In this document: in pieces, positions 6,743-15,676 of the stretch
Layout of the letters: every line of letters begins with the position of its first letter
Numbering within the stretch: the first letter of the stretch is position 1
Assembly: GCA_016875395.1 (NCBI GenBank)
Contig: VGRF01000001.1
Location: 159,921-223,920, forward strand
DNA from: Deltaproteobacteria bacterium
Lineage (GTDB): Bacteria > Myxococcota_A > UBA9160 > UBA6930
DNA: 64,000 nt
Direction of reading: 5' to 3'
Position numbers and translations under genes: made by a program
Notes under the pieces: generated by a model
Databases searched by the model: none
What the model saw: only the letters and a program-made list of their open reading frames with translations
Told to the model about the DNA's origin: nothing

Positions 6743-9517
6743 GTGACGGTCAGCGACTACACGGCGACCTCTTCGGCTTCGGGTGGACGCCGCCGGCGAA
6801 CCCGCGAGGCCGAGGCGCCCGCCGACGCGGCCGCGTTCGCCGGTCGCGTGCCGCCGAGCGATCTCGGCGCCGAGAAGGCCGTGCTGTCCTCGTTGTTGTT
6901 GGACGCGCGCGCGTTCCACGAGGTGCTGGTCGAGCTCTCCGGCGACGACTTCTACCACCCGGCGCATCAGCTGCTGTTTCGCGCGATGTCGACCGTGCAC
7001 GACTCCGGGCGGCCCGTCGACCTAATCACTCTGGCCGAGCACCTGACGCAGCAGAAGCAGCTCGACGCCGTGGGCGGCCCGGTCGCGCTCGCCGAGATCG
7101 CGGACTACGCGGCCACCGCCGCGAACGTCGTGCACCACGCGCGCATCGTGCGCGACAAGGCGGTGAAGCGGCGGCTGATTCGCGTCGCGACGGAGATCGT
7201 CGAGACCGGCTACGACGAGGCCGAGACCGCGGACAAGCTGCTCGACTTCGCCGAGTCGAAGATCTTCGACGTCTCGAAGCAGCAGAGCCGCTCGACCTTC
7301 CAGAACGTGCACGACGAGATGCCCGGCGTGTTCGATTACGTCGAAGGCATCATGAACCGCGCCGGCGCGCTCTCGGGCCTGCCGACCGGCTACGACGACC
7401 TCGACGAGATGACCGGCGGCCTTCAGCCCGGCGAGCTGATCATCATCGCCGCGCGTCCGAGCATGGGGAAGACGGCGTTCGCGCTGAACATCGGGCGCAA
7501 CGCCGCGGTCGATCACGGCAAGAAGGTCGCGGTCTTCTCGCTCGAAATGACGACCCGCAGCCTGATCATCCGCCTGCTGTCGTCCGAGGCGCGCATCGAC
7601 TTCTCGAGCCTGCGCAAGGGTTTCCTGCCGATGGCCGACTACCGGCGCCTGCAGGAAGCCGCCGATCGCCTCTCGCACGCGAAGATCTGGATCGACGACT
7701 CGGGCTCCGCCTCGATCCTCGAGATCAAGGCGAAGAGCCGCCGCCTGCAGGCCGAGCACGGCCTCGACCTCGTCGTCGTCGACTACCTGCAGCTCGCCTC
7801 CGGCGACGGGCGCAAGGACCGCAAGGACCTCGAGATCGCCGAGATCAGCAAGGGCCTGAAGGCGCTCGCGAAGGAGCTCTCGATCCCGGTCGTCGCGCTC
7901 TCGCAGCTGAACCGCGGCCCCGAGCAGCGCGACCCCGACAAGCGGCGGCCGATGATGGGCGATCTGCGCGAGTGCGTGACCGGAGACACGCGCGTGTGGC
8001 TCGCCGACGGCCGGCGCGTCCCGATTCGCGAGCTCGTCGGCGCGACGCCCGAGGTGTGGGCGCTCGACGAGCGCCAGCGCGTCGTTCGAGCACACGCGGA
8101 CAAGGTGTGGCGCGTCGGCACGCGCCCCGTGTTGCGCTTGCAGCTCGCGAGTGGGCGCTCGATTCGCGCCACGGCGGAGCATCGCCTGCTCGCGGGCCAG
8201 GGCTGGGCGACCGTGTCGCAGCTCGCGGCGGGCGATCGCCTCGCGCTTTCGCGGCAGGTGCCGGCGCCCGCGACGCCGCAGCGCTGGCCCGAGCATTGGC
8301 TGGTATTGCTCGGTCACCTCGTCGGCGACGGCAGCTACCTGAAGCACCAGCCGCTGCGGTACACGACCGCATCCGAGGAGAACAGCGCGGCCGTCCGCGC
8401 GGCGGCCGAGGCGTTCGGCTCGCGCGTCACGCGCCATGCCGGCCGCGGCGCGTGGCATCAGCTCGTGATCGCGGGCAACGGCAATCGCTGGGCGCCTGCG
8501 GGCGTCGGCGCGTGGCTTAAGTCGCTCGGTGTGTTCGGGCAGCGCTCGCACGAGAAGCACCTTCCGGGCGAGGTGTTCACGCTCGCGGACGATCAGATCG
8601 CGCTGTTGTTACGGCACCTGTGGGCGACCGACGGATCGGTCACGCTACGAAAGACCGGTCGCGGCGCGCCGCGCGTTTACTTCTCGACGAGCAGCCGCGC
8701 GCTGGCCGAGGATGTCGCGGCGCTGCTGCTGCGCCTCGGCATCGTCGCGCGCATCCGCACGGTGCACTCGCAACGCGGTCGGCCCGTGCACACCGTCGAC
8801 GTGAGCGGCGCAGCCGCGCAGCGGCGCTTCGCGGCGCGGGTCGGCGGTTTCGGCCCGCGCGCGGAGGCCGTGCGCGCGCTCGAGATGCAGCTCGCGCACG
8901 TCGAGGCGAACCCGAACGTCGACACGCTGCCGCTCGAGGTCTTCGCGCACGTGCGCGAGCGGATGCGCGCGCGTGGCGTCTCGACGCGCGCGATGGCGCA
9001 GCTGCGCGGCACCGCATACGGCGGCGCCGCGCACTTCCGCTTCGCGCCGAGCCGCGAGACGCTCGCGAGCTACGCCGAGCTGCTCGACTCGCGCGAGCTC
9101 GGAGTGTGGGCGGAGTCGGACGTGTTCTGGGACCGCGTCGTCGCGATCACGCCCGACGGCGAGGAGGACGTGTTCGATCTCACCGTGCCCGGCCCGTCGA
9201 ACTGGCTCGCGGACGGCATCGTCACGCACAACTCCGGCGCGATCGAACAGGACGCAGATCTGATCGCCTTCATCTACCGCGACGTCGTCTACAACAAAGA
9301 GACCGACGATCCGCGCTGCGCGGAGATCATCATCGAGAAGCAGCGCAACGGGCCGACGGGCACGGTGAAGCTCGACTTCGACGGCAAGTACGCGCTGTTC
9401 GGCAGCCGCGCGAATCGCGATGCGCCGGGCGGGCCACCCGGAGGGTCGGGCTTCGTTCCGCCGGACGACAACGGCGGGAGCTTCGGCTCGTCGTTCGGCG
9501 AGGAGCCGCCGTTCTAG
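6743..9517 (+). CDS. dnaB: Replicative DNA helicase DnaB containing an intein
   Basis: The precursor has 924 residues and the spliced helicase would have ~504. The N-domain (VPPSDLGAEKAVLSSLLLD, residues ~37-150) is followed by the RecA-like motor with Walker A RPSMGKTAF (~238-246), LEMTTRSLIIRLLSSEARI, and Walker B VVVDYLQL (~340s). The conserved segment DLRE|SGAIEQDADLIAFIYR is split by the intein at 7973-9232. A Gly/Ser-rich C-terminus ending EEPPF is normal. The GTG start follows GTGAGGG. The next gene begins inside its stop codon. Confidence 0.97.
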   Translation: MTVSDYTATSSASGGRRRRTREAEAPADAAAFAGRVPPSDLGAEKAVLSSLLLDARAFHEVLVELSGDDFYHPAHQLLFRAMSTVHDSGRPVDLITLAEHLTQQKQLDAVGGPVALAEIADYAATAANVVHHARIVRDKAVKRRLIRVATEIVETGYDEAETADKLLDFAESKIFDVSKQQSRSTFQNVHDEMPGVFDYVEGIMNRAGALSGLPTGYDDLDEMTGGLQPGELIIIAARPSMGKTAFALNIGRNAAVDHGKKVAVFSLEMTTRSLIIRLLSSEARIDFSSLRKGFLPMADYRRLQEAADRLSHAKIWIDDSGSASILEIKAKSRRLQAEHGLDLVVVDYLQLASGDGRKDRKDLEIAEISKGLKALAKELSIPVVALSQLNRGPEQRDPDKRRPMMGDLRECVTGDTRVWLADGRRVPIRELVGATPEVWALDERQRVVRAHADKVWRVGTRPVLRLQLASGRSIRATAEHRLLAGQGWATVSQLAAGDRLALSRQVPAPATPQRWPEHWLVLLGHLVGDGSYLKHQPLRYTTASEENSAAVRAAAEAFGSRVTRHAGRGAWHQLVIAGNGNRWAPAGVGAWLKSLGVFGQRSHEKHLPGEVFTLADDQIALLLRHLWATDGSVTLRKTGRGAPRVYFSTSSRALAEDVAALLLRLGIVARIRTVHSQRGRPVHTVDVSGAAAQRRFAARVGGFGPRAEAVRALEMQLAHVEANPNVDTLPLEVFAHVRERMRARGVSTRAMAQLRGTAYGGAAHFRFAPSRETLASYAELLDSRELGVWAESDVFWDRVVAITPDGEEDVFDLTVPGPSNWLADGIVTHNSGAIEQDADLIAFIYRDVVYNKETDDPRCAEIIIEKQRNGPTGTVKLDFDGKYALFGSRANRDAPGGPPGGSGFVPPDDNGGSFGSSFGEEPPF
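7973..9232 (+). mobile_element. DnaB intein with LAGLIDADG homing endonuclease (in frame, 420 residues)
   Basis: The intein spans precursor residues 411-830. It starts with Cys1 (CVTGDTRVWLADG) and ends THN just before Ser+1 of the helicase. Block B reads ATAEHRLLAGQGW. The two endonuclease motifs are LLGHLVGDGSY and LLRHLWATDGSV, each keeping its acidic residue. Blocks F and G read DVFDLTVPGPSNWLADGIVTHN. It is therefore a full bifunctional intein with no visible decay. It sits in the same conserved DLRE/SGxIEQDAD segment where cyanobacterial DnaB inteins are known, within about two residues. A TTGTTACGG motif copy lies inside it (8606). Confidence 0.96.
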
Positions 9518-10422
9518 TGCGCTTGTTATTGCCGCGTGCGCTGCCGCGCGGAGGCACGATCGCGATTGCGGCGCCCGCGTTCTGGGTCGAGCCCGCGCGC
9601 GTGTACGCGATGGCGGAGAAGCTGCTCGCCGCCGGCTACCAGGTGACGTGGCGCGAGGACGTGTTCGCGCGCCAGGGCTATCTCGCCGGCAGCGCAAAGC
9701 GGCGCGCCGCGGAGCTGATGCAGTGGGTTCGCGACGACTCGGTGGACGCGATCCTGTGCGCGCGCGGCGGCTGGGGCTGCCACCACGTGATCCCGCGCCT
9801 CGACGCGCGCGCGTTCCGCAAGGCGCGCAAGCCGCTGATCGGCTTCAGCGACGTGACGACGCTGCTCGGCTGGCAGCGCGAAGTCGTGGGCCTCGCGGGC
9901 GTGCACGGTCCGATGTGCGTGCGCGACGACGGCATCGCGCCGAACGAGCTGCGCGCGCTGCTCGCACTCCTGCGCGGCGAGGCGCCGGCGCCGCTGCGCG
10001 GCCGCGGCGTGGTGCGCGGGCGCGCGGAAGGCGTGCTCGTCGGCGGCTCGCTCACGCTCGTCGCGGACTCGCTCGGCACGCCGTGGGAGATCGACACGCG
10101 CGGCGCGATTCTCTGCCTCGAAGAGATCGGCGAGAAGCCCTACGCGATCGACCGCCAGCTCTCGCACCTCCACGCCGCGGGCAAGCTCGAGCCCGCAGCG
10201 GGCTTCGCGATCGGCCACTTGATCGGCTGCGTCGACCCGAAGCGCGCGCGCCCGACGGCGATGCAAGTGATCCACGAAATCCTCGGCGCGCTGCGAAAAC
10301 CGCTCGTCACCGGCTTGCGATTCGGACACGTCAGCCCGAACTTGCCCTGGCCCGTGGGCGTCCGCGGGCGGCTCGACGGCGGGAAGGGTGAGCTCGCCGC
10401 GCTGGGGCCAGCGACTGATTAG
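9517..10422 (+). CDS. LD-carboxypeptidase (peptidase family S66)
   Basis: It trims the terminal D-Ala from murein tetrapeptides in the cytosol, giving tripeptide for reuse. The 301-residue protein has the S66 plan: GGTIAIAAPAFWVEPARV, ILCARGGWGCHHVIPRLD, the nucleophile Ser in LIGFSDVTTLLG, Glu in CLEEIGEKPYAIDRQLSHL and His in FGHVSPNLPWPVG. The GTG start uses the last G of the dnaB stop (TAGTG). With mpl two genes downstream it suggests murein recycling. MccF-type immunity proteins share the fold, but the context favours LdcA. Confidence 0.9.
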   Translation: MRLLLPRALPRGGTIAIAAPAFWVEPARVYAMAEKLLAAGYQVTWREDVFARQGYLAGSAKRRAAELMQWVRDDSVDAILCARGGWGCHHVIPRLDARAFRKARKPLIGFSDVTTLLGWQREVVGLAGVHGPMCVRDDGIAPNELRALLALLRGEAPAPLRGRGVVRGRAEGVLVGGSLTLVADSLGTPWEIDTRGAILCLEEIGEKPYAIDRQLSHLHAAGKLEPAAGFAIGHLIGCVDPKRARPTAMQVIHEILGALRKPLVTGLRFGHVSPNLPWPVGVRGRLDGGKGELAALGPATD

Positions 10423-10525
10423 GGTGACGTGTGCGTGCTCCGGGAAAGCGAGAAGGGACGATGACGCAGCGACCGGACGCGGCTCGGGAAGCGCAAGCCG
10501 TCCAGCGGCGCGAGCGCCGCAGGCG

Positions 10526-10553
10526 GCGCGCAGCGAGCCGAAGGCGAGCGGAG
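10526..10553 (+). repeat. Dispersed GC-rich element, copy 1
   Basis: GCGCGCAGCGAGCCGAAGG followed by CGAGCGGAG recurs, with few changes, at 35711-35747, 38533-38559 and, inverted, at 62199-62235. This copy is intergenic, in the 142-bp gap before the serine hydrolase gene, which holds no other recognisable feature. Confidence 0.7.
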
Positions 10554-10564
10554 AGTCGTAAAGG

Positions 10565-11710
10565 ATGAGGCACGCGGCGATCCGGAAGAAGTTGCAAAGG
10601 GTCGATCGCGCGCTCGACAAGGCGATCGACGCGGCCGAGATCCCCGGCGCCGTCGTGCTCGCGCGCATGCAGCGCGAGGGCGAGACGCTCGAGCACTGCT
10701 CCGTGCGCGGCCTCGCGCTGTCGCGACCGGAGCGCATCCCGATGGCGCGCGAGACCGTGTTCGATCTCGCCTCGCTGACCAAGGTGCTCGCCACGACCAC
10801 CGCGTTCATGCGCCTCGTCGAGGCCGGCGCCGTCGCGCTCGACGACCCCGTCGCGAAGGTGCTGCCGCACTTCGCCGAGCGCGAGAAGGAGGCGGTGACG
10901 TTCCGCCACCTGCTCACGCACAGCTCGGGCCTCAAGCCTCTGCGCGATTTCCACGAGCCGCTCGCCGAGCGCGAACGAAAGAGCGGCGAGCGCCTCTTGT
11001 GCACGCCCGCAGCGAAGGCTTGGGTGATCGAGAGCATCTGCCGCTCCGCGCTCGTGCACGCGCCGGGCGAGGCGGTGGTGTACGGCGATCTCGACTTCAT
11101 CACGCTGGGCGCCGCGGTCGAGCAGCTCGTCGGGAAGCCCCTCGACGAGCACTGCGCCGAGACGATCTACGCGCCGCTCGGCCTGACCAGCATGCGCTTC
11201 CTGCCGCTGGCAGCGCCGATCGGCGATGCCGAGCGCCGCGGCATCGCGGCGACCGAGAACTGCCCGATTCGCGAGAAGATCCTGTGGGGCGAGGTGCACG
11301 ATCCCAACGCGTGGACGATGGGCGGTGTCGCCGGCCATGCGGGCCTGTTCGCTTCCGCGGACGATGTGCTGAAGTTCGGGCAGACGCTGATCGACGTGTG
11401 GCACGGGCGCAGCGACGCGTTCCCGCGCGCGCGCCTCGCCGAGTTCGCGGCGAAGCAGAACATCCCGCCAGGCTCCGACTGGGCGCTCGGCTGGGACACG
11501 CCCGCCGCCCAAGGCTCGAGCGCGGGCCGCTACTTCTCGCGCAACTCGATCGGACATCTCGGCTTTACCGGCACGTCGATCTGGATCGACCTCGACGCCG
11601 AGTGCGTGGTCGTGATGCTCACGAACCGCATTCACCTCGTCGCCAAGCGCAGCAAGTTCGCGCTGCGCGCCGAGATCCACGACCTCGTCCGCGAAGCGTT
11701 CGCCGAGTAA
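10565..11710 (+). CDS. Serine hydrolase of the beta-lactamase (class C/PBP4*) fold
   Basis: The 381-residue protein has the three family motifs: SxxK at S70-LTK73 (FDLASLTKVLATTTA), YGD at Y173 (VVYGDLDFITLG) in place of YxN, and HLGFTG near the C-terminus for the KTG position. The RHLLTHSSGLKP segment is characteristic. There is no clear signal peptide, so it probably acts in the cytosol. Between an LD-carboxypeptidase and mpl it may hydrolyse a murein peptide or ester, but members also include esterases and I cannot assign a substrate. The ATG has a close upstream AAAGG only. Confidence 0.85.
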   Translation: MRHAAIRKKLQRVDRALDKAIDAAEIPGAVVLARMQREGETLEHCSVRGLALSRPERIPMARETVFDLASLTKVLATTTAFMRLVEAGAVALDDPVAKVLPHFAEREKEAVTFRHLLTHSSGLKPLRDFHEPLAERERKSGERLLCTPAAKAWVIESICRSALVHAPGEAVVYGDLDFITLGAAVEQLVGKPLDEHCAETIYAPLGLTSMRFLPLAAPIGDAERRGIAATENCPIREKILWGEVHDPNAWTMGGVAGHAGLFASADDVLKFGQTLIDVWHGRSDAFPRARLAEFAAKQNIPPGSDWALGWDTPAAQGSSAGRYFSRNSIGHLGFTGTSIWIDLDAECVVVMLTNRIHLVAKRSKFALRAEIHDLVREAFAE

Positions 11711-11723
11711 TCAGGGGATTTCG

Positions 11724-13139
11724 GTGCACGTCCACTTCATCGCGATCGCGGGCACCGCGATGGGCTCGCTCGCGGGGCTGCTGAAGTCGCGCGGGCACAC
11801 GGTGACGGGCAGCGACGAGGGCGTGTATCCGCCGATGAGCACGTTCCTCGAGCGGCTCGGGATCCCCGTCACGATCGGCTTCAAGCCCGAGAACGTGCTC
11901 GCGCAGCGCCCCGATCTCGTCGTGATCGGCAACGCCGTGCACACGACCAACCCCGAGGCGAAAGCCGCGATCGACGCGGGCCTGCGCTACGCCTCGCTGC
12001 CCGACGCGCTCTACGAGCACGCGATTCGCGGCAAGCACTCCGTCGTGATCTGCGGCACGCACGGCAAGACCACGACCACGAGCATGGTCGCGACATTGTT
12101 GTTGGAGGCGGGCCGCGACCCGAGCCTGCTCGTCGGCGGCATCGCCGCGAACTTCGATGGCACCTTCCGCGACGGCGCGGGGCCGGAGTTCGTCGTCGAG
12201 GGCGACGAGTACGACACCGCGTTCTTCGACAAGACCCCGAAGTTCTTGCACTACGGCCCCGAGACCGCGGTGATCACCTCGATCGAGTTCGACCACGCCG
12301 ACATCTACCGCGACCTCGCGCACGTGCAGGGCGAGTTCGCAAAGCTCGTCGCGAAGCTCGGCGCGAGCGGCACGCTGATCGCGGCGGCCGGCCCCGCGAC
12401 GATCGATGCGGTGTGCGCGGGCGCGCGCTGCAAGACCGTGCGCTACGGCATCGAGTGCGAAGCCGATTTCGCCGCCCGCAATCTCGAGGCCGACGCCAGC
12501 GGCACGCGCTTCGACGTGAGCGTGCGCGGCGCGAAGGCGGCGCGCGCACTGCTCCCCGCTTGGGGCAAGCACAACGTCGCGAACGCGCTCGCGGCGCTCG
12601 CGGTGTGCGAGGCGCGCGGCGTCCCCGTTGCGCGCGCCGCGGAGCTGCTGCCGCGCTGGCAGGGCGTGAAGCGGCGCCAAGAAGTGCGCGGCGAAGTCGC
12701 GGGCGTGACCGTGATCGACGACTTCGGCCATCACCCGACCGCCGTGCGCGAGACGCTCGGCGCGCTCGCATCGCGCTACCCCGGCCGGCGCATCGTCGCG
12801 GTGATGGAGCCGCGCTCGAACACGAGCCGCCGCGCGATCTTCCAAGAGGAGTACGCGCGCGCCTTCGACGGCGCCGGCCTCGCCGTGATCGCGCGCGTCG
12901 CCGACGCGAAGATCTACAGCGCGTTCGGCGGCGACCCCGAGCGCCTGAACGCGGACAAGCTCGCGGCGGACCTGACCGCGCGCGGCATCCCGACCGTCGC
13001 GCGCGCGAGCGTCGACGAGATCGTCGACCACCTCGCGCGCGAGTGCCGCGCCGGCGACGTCGTGATCACGCTCAGCAATGGCGGCTTCGGCGACATCTGG
13101 ACGAAGCTGCTCGCGCGCCTTCAGTCGCGCACGACCTAA
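11724..13139 (+). CDS. mpl: UDP-MurNAc:L-Ala-gamma-D-Glu-meso-DAP ligase
   Basis: Mpl attaches recycled murein tripeptide to UDP-MurNAc. The 471-residue Mur ligase starts GTG (VHVHFIAIAGTAMGSLAGLLKSRGHTVTGSD) 13 bp after the preceding stop. The ATP loop is GTHGKTTTTS (111-120). Also present are VEGDEYDTAFFDK, the EFDHADIYRDL motif typical of Mpl rather than MurC, and DDFGHHPTAVRETL. The TAA stop forms part of a CCTAACAAG motif copy. Together with the S66 peptidase upstream it forms a plausible recycling operon. Confidence 0.95.
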   Translation: MHVHFIAIAGTAMGSLAGLLKSRGHTVTGSDEGVYPPMSTFLERLGIPVTIGFKPENVLAQRPDLVVIGNAVHTTNPEAKAAIDAGLRYASLPDALYEHAIRGKHSVVICGTHGKTTTTSMVATLLLEAGRDPSLLVGGIAANFDGTFRDGAGPEFVVEGDEYDTAFFDKTPKFLHYGPETAVITSIEFDHADIYRDLAHVQGEFAKLVAKLGASGTLIAAAGPATIDAVCAGARCKTVRYGIECEADFAARNLEADASGTRFDVSVRGAKAARALLPAWGKHNVANALAALAVCEARGVPVARAAELLPRWQGVKRRQEVRGEVAGVTVIDDFGHHPTAVRETLGALASRYPGRRIVAVMEPRSNTSRRAIFQEEYARAFDGAGLAVIARVADAKIYSAFGGDPERLNADKLAADLTARGIPTVARASVDEIVDHLARECRAGDVVITLSNGGFGDIWTKLLARLQSRTT

Positions 13140-13154
13140 CAAGCAGGAGCAGCC

Positions 13155-13505
13155 ATGAGCAGCATCACCCGCCTCCAGCCCGGCAAGCGCCTCTCGCAGG
13201 GCGCCGTGCACGGCGATCTCGTCTACAGCGCCGGCATCGTCGCCGACGACCCGGTGCCCGACGCGAAGAAGCAAACCGAGCAGATCCTCGCGCAGATCGA
13301 CCGCCTGCTCGCCGAAGGCGGCAGCCACAAGAGCAAGATCCTCACCGCCACGATCTGGCTCAGCGACATCCGCCACTACGCCGCGATGAACGAGGCGTGG
13401 GATCCGTGGGTCGTGCCGGGCAACACGCCCGCGCGCGCGTGCGTGGAAGCGAAGCTCGCGGCGCCGCAGTACTGGGTGGAGATTCGGGTCGTGGCGGCGC
13501 GCTGA
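13155..13505 (+). CDS. RidA/YjgF-family protein
   Basis: RidA proteins hydrolyse reactive enamine/imine intermediates released by PLP enzymes. The 116-residue length fits. Visible motifs are GDLVYSAGIVADDP, QTEQILAQIDRLLAEGG, ILTATIWLSDIRHYAAMNEAWDPWV and NTPARACVEAKLA, with the arginine that binds the substrate carboxylate. The pattern resembles the Rid group with a HGDLVYSAG start rather than classical RidA. GGAGCAGCC precedes the ATG, 15 bp after mpl. Confidence 0.9.
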   Translation: MSSITRLQPGKRLSQGAVHGDLVYSAGIVADDPVPDAKKQTEQILAQIDRLLAEGGSHKSKILTATIWLSDIRHYAAMNEAWDPWVVPGNTPARACVEAKLAAPQYWVEIRVVAAR

Positions 13506-13521
13506 CTGTCGCGCGGCGAGC

Positions 13522-14016
13522 TCAGTCCGGGCGCGTTCCCGCTTTCGCTTCGCCGGGCGTGATGCCCGTGGGCTCCACGTGGGTCGGATCCCAGCCGATC
13601 TTCACCTTCGCTTCCCAGTCCTTGGTGGCGATCGCAGTGTCGATCGCGCCGCGCAGCGCAGCGGGAACTCCCCAGCGGATTCCCGTGGTGAGCCCGTGCT
13701 GTTCCGCGGCGGCGGCTAGCCGCAGCAGATACTTCTTTCTCGACGCGAGCGGGCTGTCGTCGTCGAGCAAATCAACCGCGAGGGATTCCTTCGCGCCACT
13801 CGGCGCCGTCACGTTGTGGAAGCCGAACTTCAGCTTCGAGTGCCCCGACAGGAAGGCCTTCATTTGGTCGTCGGGCGAGCGCCACGCATCCTGGATGCGC
13901 GGGCGGAAGCCATCCGCCTCGAGGGCTGCGATCACGCGCTTCAAGCGCACCCGGAAGGTCGGGTAGAGCTCGAGAAGACGTTCGGCGTTGCGTTGTCGGC
14001 GAAGCTCTTCCTTCAT
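13522..14016 (-). CDS. M15-like peptidase domain protein (putative murein peptidase)
   Basis: The 164-residue product looks like a small VanY/M15-type zinc peptidase: DAWRSPDDQMKAF, then the metal ligands H67 (KFGFHNV), D82 (SLAVDLLDDD) and H146 (WDPTHVEP), with GIRWGVP between. The start is taken at 14016 because GGAG lies 8 nt upstream; an in-frame ATG at 14079 would add 21 residues without a ribosome site. No signal peptide is seen, which is unusual for a wall hydrolase and leaves open an endolysin-like or cytosolic role. It is convergent with the RidA gene. Confidence 0.7.
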   Translation of the reverse strand: MKEELRRQRNAERLLELYPTFRVRLKRVIAALEADGFRPRIQDAWRSPDDQMKAFLSGHSKLKFGFHNVTAPSGAKESLAVDLLDDDSPLASRKKYLLRLAAAAEQHGLTTGIRWGVPAALRGAIDTAIATKDWEAKVKIGWDPTHVEPTGITPGEAKAGTRPD

Positions 14017-14075
14017 CGGTGTCTCCTTCGCCGCGAAGCGTCTCGCGTGTGCGGGGGCGCGCGCGATGAAGTGGC

Positions 14076-14888
14076 TCACACCACCAGTGAGCCGCCGAAC
14101 CCGAGCACCCGCCTCCCGCCGCCGATCTCACGCGCGCCCGCGATGCCGGCGCGCACGAACGCGCGCGCAGCCTCCACCGCGGCGAGCAGCTCGTCGCCGC
14201 GCGCGAGCTGCGCCGCGATCGCGGCGCTGAGCGCGCAGCCGGTGCCGTGCACGTCGCCGCCGGGGATGCGTTCGCCCGCGAGCCAGCGCACTTCGACGCC
14301 GCTGGGGGTCCTGTGCGCGAGGCAGTCGTCGGCGTCGCGCTCGCGGTGACCGCCCTTCACGAGCGCGGCGGCTGCGCCCAGCTCGCTCACGAGATGCTTC
14401 GCCGCGCTCTCGATCCCCGCGCGCGTCGAGACGTCGCGCTCGCACAGCACTTCGGCTTCGGGGAGGTTCGGCGTCACGATCGCGGCGCGGCCGATCAGGT
14501 TGCGCAGGCCCGGGATCGCGCGGCGCTCGAGCAGCTCGCGCCCGCTGCTCGCGCGCAGCACCGGATCGATCACGATCGGCACCGGCAGGTTCCGCAGCAC
14601 GTCGAGCCCGAAGTCGACGGCGCGCAGCACGTCGTCGCTCGCGAGCATGCCGAGCTTCACCGCGTGCGGCGGCACGTCCTTCAGCAGCACGCGCAGCTGC
14701 TCCGTCATCACGTTCGGGAAGAGCGGCAGAACGCTGTGGACTTTGGCGGTGTCCTGCACGGTCAGCGCCGTCGGCACTGCGCAGCCGTGCACGCCAAGCG
14801 CGCGAAAAACCTGAAGGTCGAGCTGGAGGCCCGCGCCTCCCGTCGGATCGGAGCCTGCGATGGAGAGCGCGACGCGAATGGGCGGCAT
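14076..14888 (-). CDS. thiD: Hydroxymethylpyrimidine (phosphate) kinase
   Basis: ThiD phosphorylates HMP and HMP-P in thiamine synthesis. The 270-residue ribokinase-fold protein starts MPPIRVALSIAGSDPTGGAGLQLDL. It has TALTVQDTAKV, KLGMLAS, VIDPVLRASSG, TPNLPEAEVL, and the catalytic segment DVHGTGCALSAAIAA. The start at 14888 is set by the family N-terminus. ThiE lies about 9 kb away on the same strand, so the pathway genes are scattered. Confidence 0.94.
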   Translation of the reverse strand: MPPIRVALSIAGSDPTGGAGLQLDLQVFRALGVHGCAVPTALTVQDTAKVHSVLPLFPNVMTEQLRVLLKDVPPHAVKLGMLASDDVLRAVDFGLDVLRNLPVPIVIDPVLRASSGRELLERRAIPGLRNLIGRAAIVTPNLPEAEVLCERDVSTRAGIESAAKHLVSELGAAAALVKGGHRERDADDCLAHRTPSGVEVRWLAGERIPGGDVHGTGCALSAAIAAQLARGDELLAAVEAARAFVRAGIAGAREIGGGRRVLGFGGSLVV

Positions 14889-14967
14889 GAGGGGCGATGG
14901 TAAGGTGCGCCGCCCTTCGCGACAGCGCGCCGCGCGGCGAAGCCTTCCCTCACACGCCGGAGCTTCC

Positions 14968-15618
14968 ATGGTTCGCGCCGCCGCCTTGTTACTGGCTTTC
15001 ACCGCCGCCGCGGCCTCCGCGCAGTCGTGGCACGCCGAGCGCCTCACGGCGGGCGGCGGTGCGCCGCCTCGCGTCGAGCGGCTCTGGTCGAAGGGCGCGT
15101 GGCTGCGTGCCGAGGTGACGCTCGGCGGCCACCCGATCCAGACGTTCGTGAAGGGCGACCGCTACGTGATCGTCGACGCGCTCACCAACAAGGGCATCTC
15201 GATTCAGCGCAGCGCGAAGTCGATCGCCGAGGACGCGAAGCGCGGCCGGCCCTTTGCGCAGGAGCAGCGCGCGATCGTCGCGGCCGGCGGCGAGAAGGTG
15301 AAGACCGAGGGTCATGGCGCGGGCGCGTGCGATCTCTATCGCCTCACCGATCAAGCCGGCCGCCGCGAGGTGTGCGTGAGCACGAGCGAGGACAAGGTGC
15401 CGCTCGTCGCGCGCGCGTGGAGCCGGCAGTCGGGCGCCGAGACCGAGCTCACGTATCTCGCGTGGGCGAAGGAGGTGCCGGCGGACGACGCCTTCTTCGC
15501 GCCGGACCCGCGCGTGCAGCTGGAGAGCTTCACGACCGACGCGTACGTCGCGAAGGCGCGCGAGGGCGCCGTCGGCCCCGCGCCCGTGCTGTATCCCGAG
15601 CTCCTGCTGGGGAACTAG
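14968..15618 (+). CDS. Secreted protein of unknown function
   Basis: The 216-residue product begins with a clear signal peptide (MVRAAALLLAFTAAAASAQ, cleavage about residue 19). The mature part is rich in beta strands (ERLWSKGAWLRAEVTLGGHPIQTFVKGDRYVIVDALTNKG), loosely reminiscent of LolA/DUF4412-type periplasmic proteins, with two cysteines (ACDLYR, EVCVST). I do not recognise a specific family. A TTGTTACTG motif copy lies inside the signal-peptide codons. The gene diverges from thiD and converges on the methyltransferase gene. Confidence 0.75.
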   Translation: MVRAAALLLAFTAAAASAQSWHAERLTAGGGAPPRVERLWSKGAWLRAEVTLGGHPIQTFVKGDRYVIVDALTNKGISIQRSAKSIAEDAKRGRPFAQEQRAIVAAGGEKVKTEGHGAGACDLYRLTDQAGRREVCVSTSEDKVPLVARAWSRQSGAETELTYLAWAKEVPADDAFFAPDPRVQLESFTTDAYVAKAREGAVGPAPVLYPELLLGN

Positions 15619-15676
15619 AACCCATCTGCCAGATCCGCGCGCCGGGCTCGGTCCGGAATCCTGAGACGGGTTCTAG
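15615..15676. terminator. Inverted repeat spanning both stop codons of convergent genes
   Basis: CTAGAACCCATCT (15615-15627) and AGACGGGTTCTAG (15664-15676) are complementary except for one base. The TAG stop of the + gene lies in the left arm and the TAG stop of the - gene in the right arm. Imperfect complementarity continues inward. It may act as a bidirectional terminator or 3'-end stabiliser; neither side has a T-run. Confidence 0.45.
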
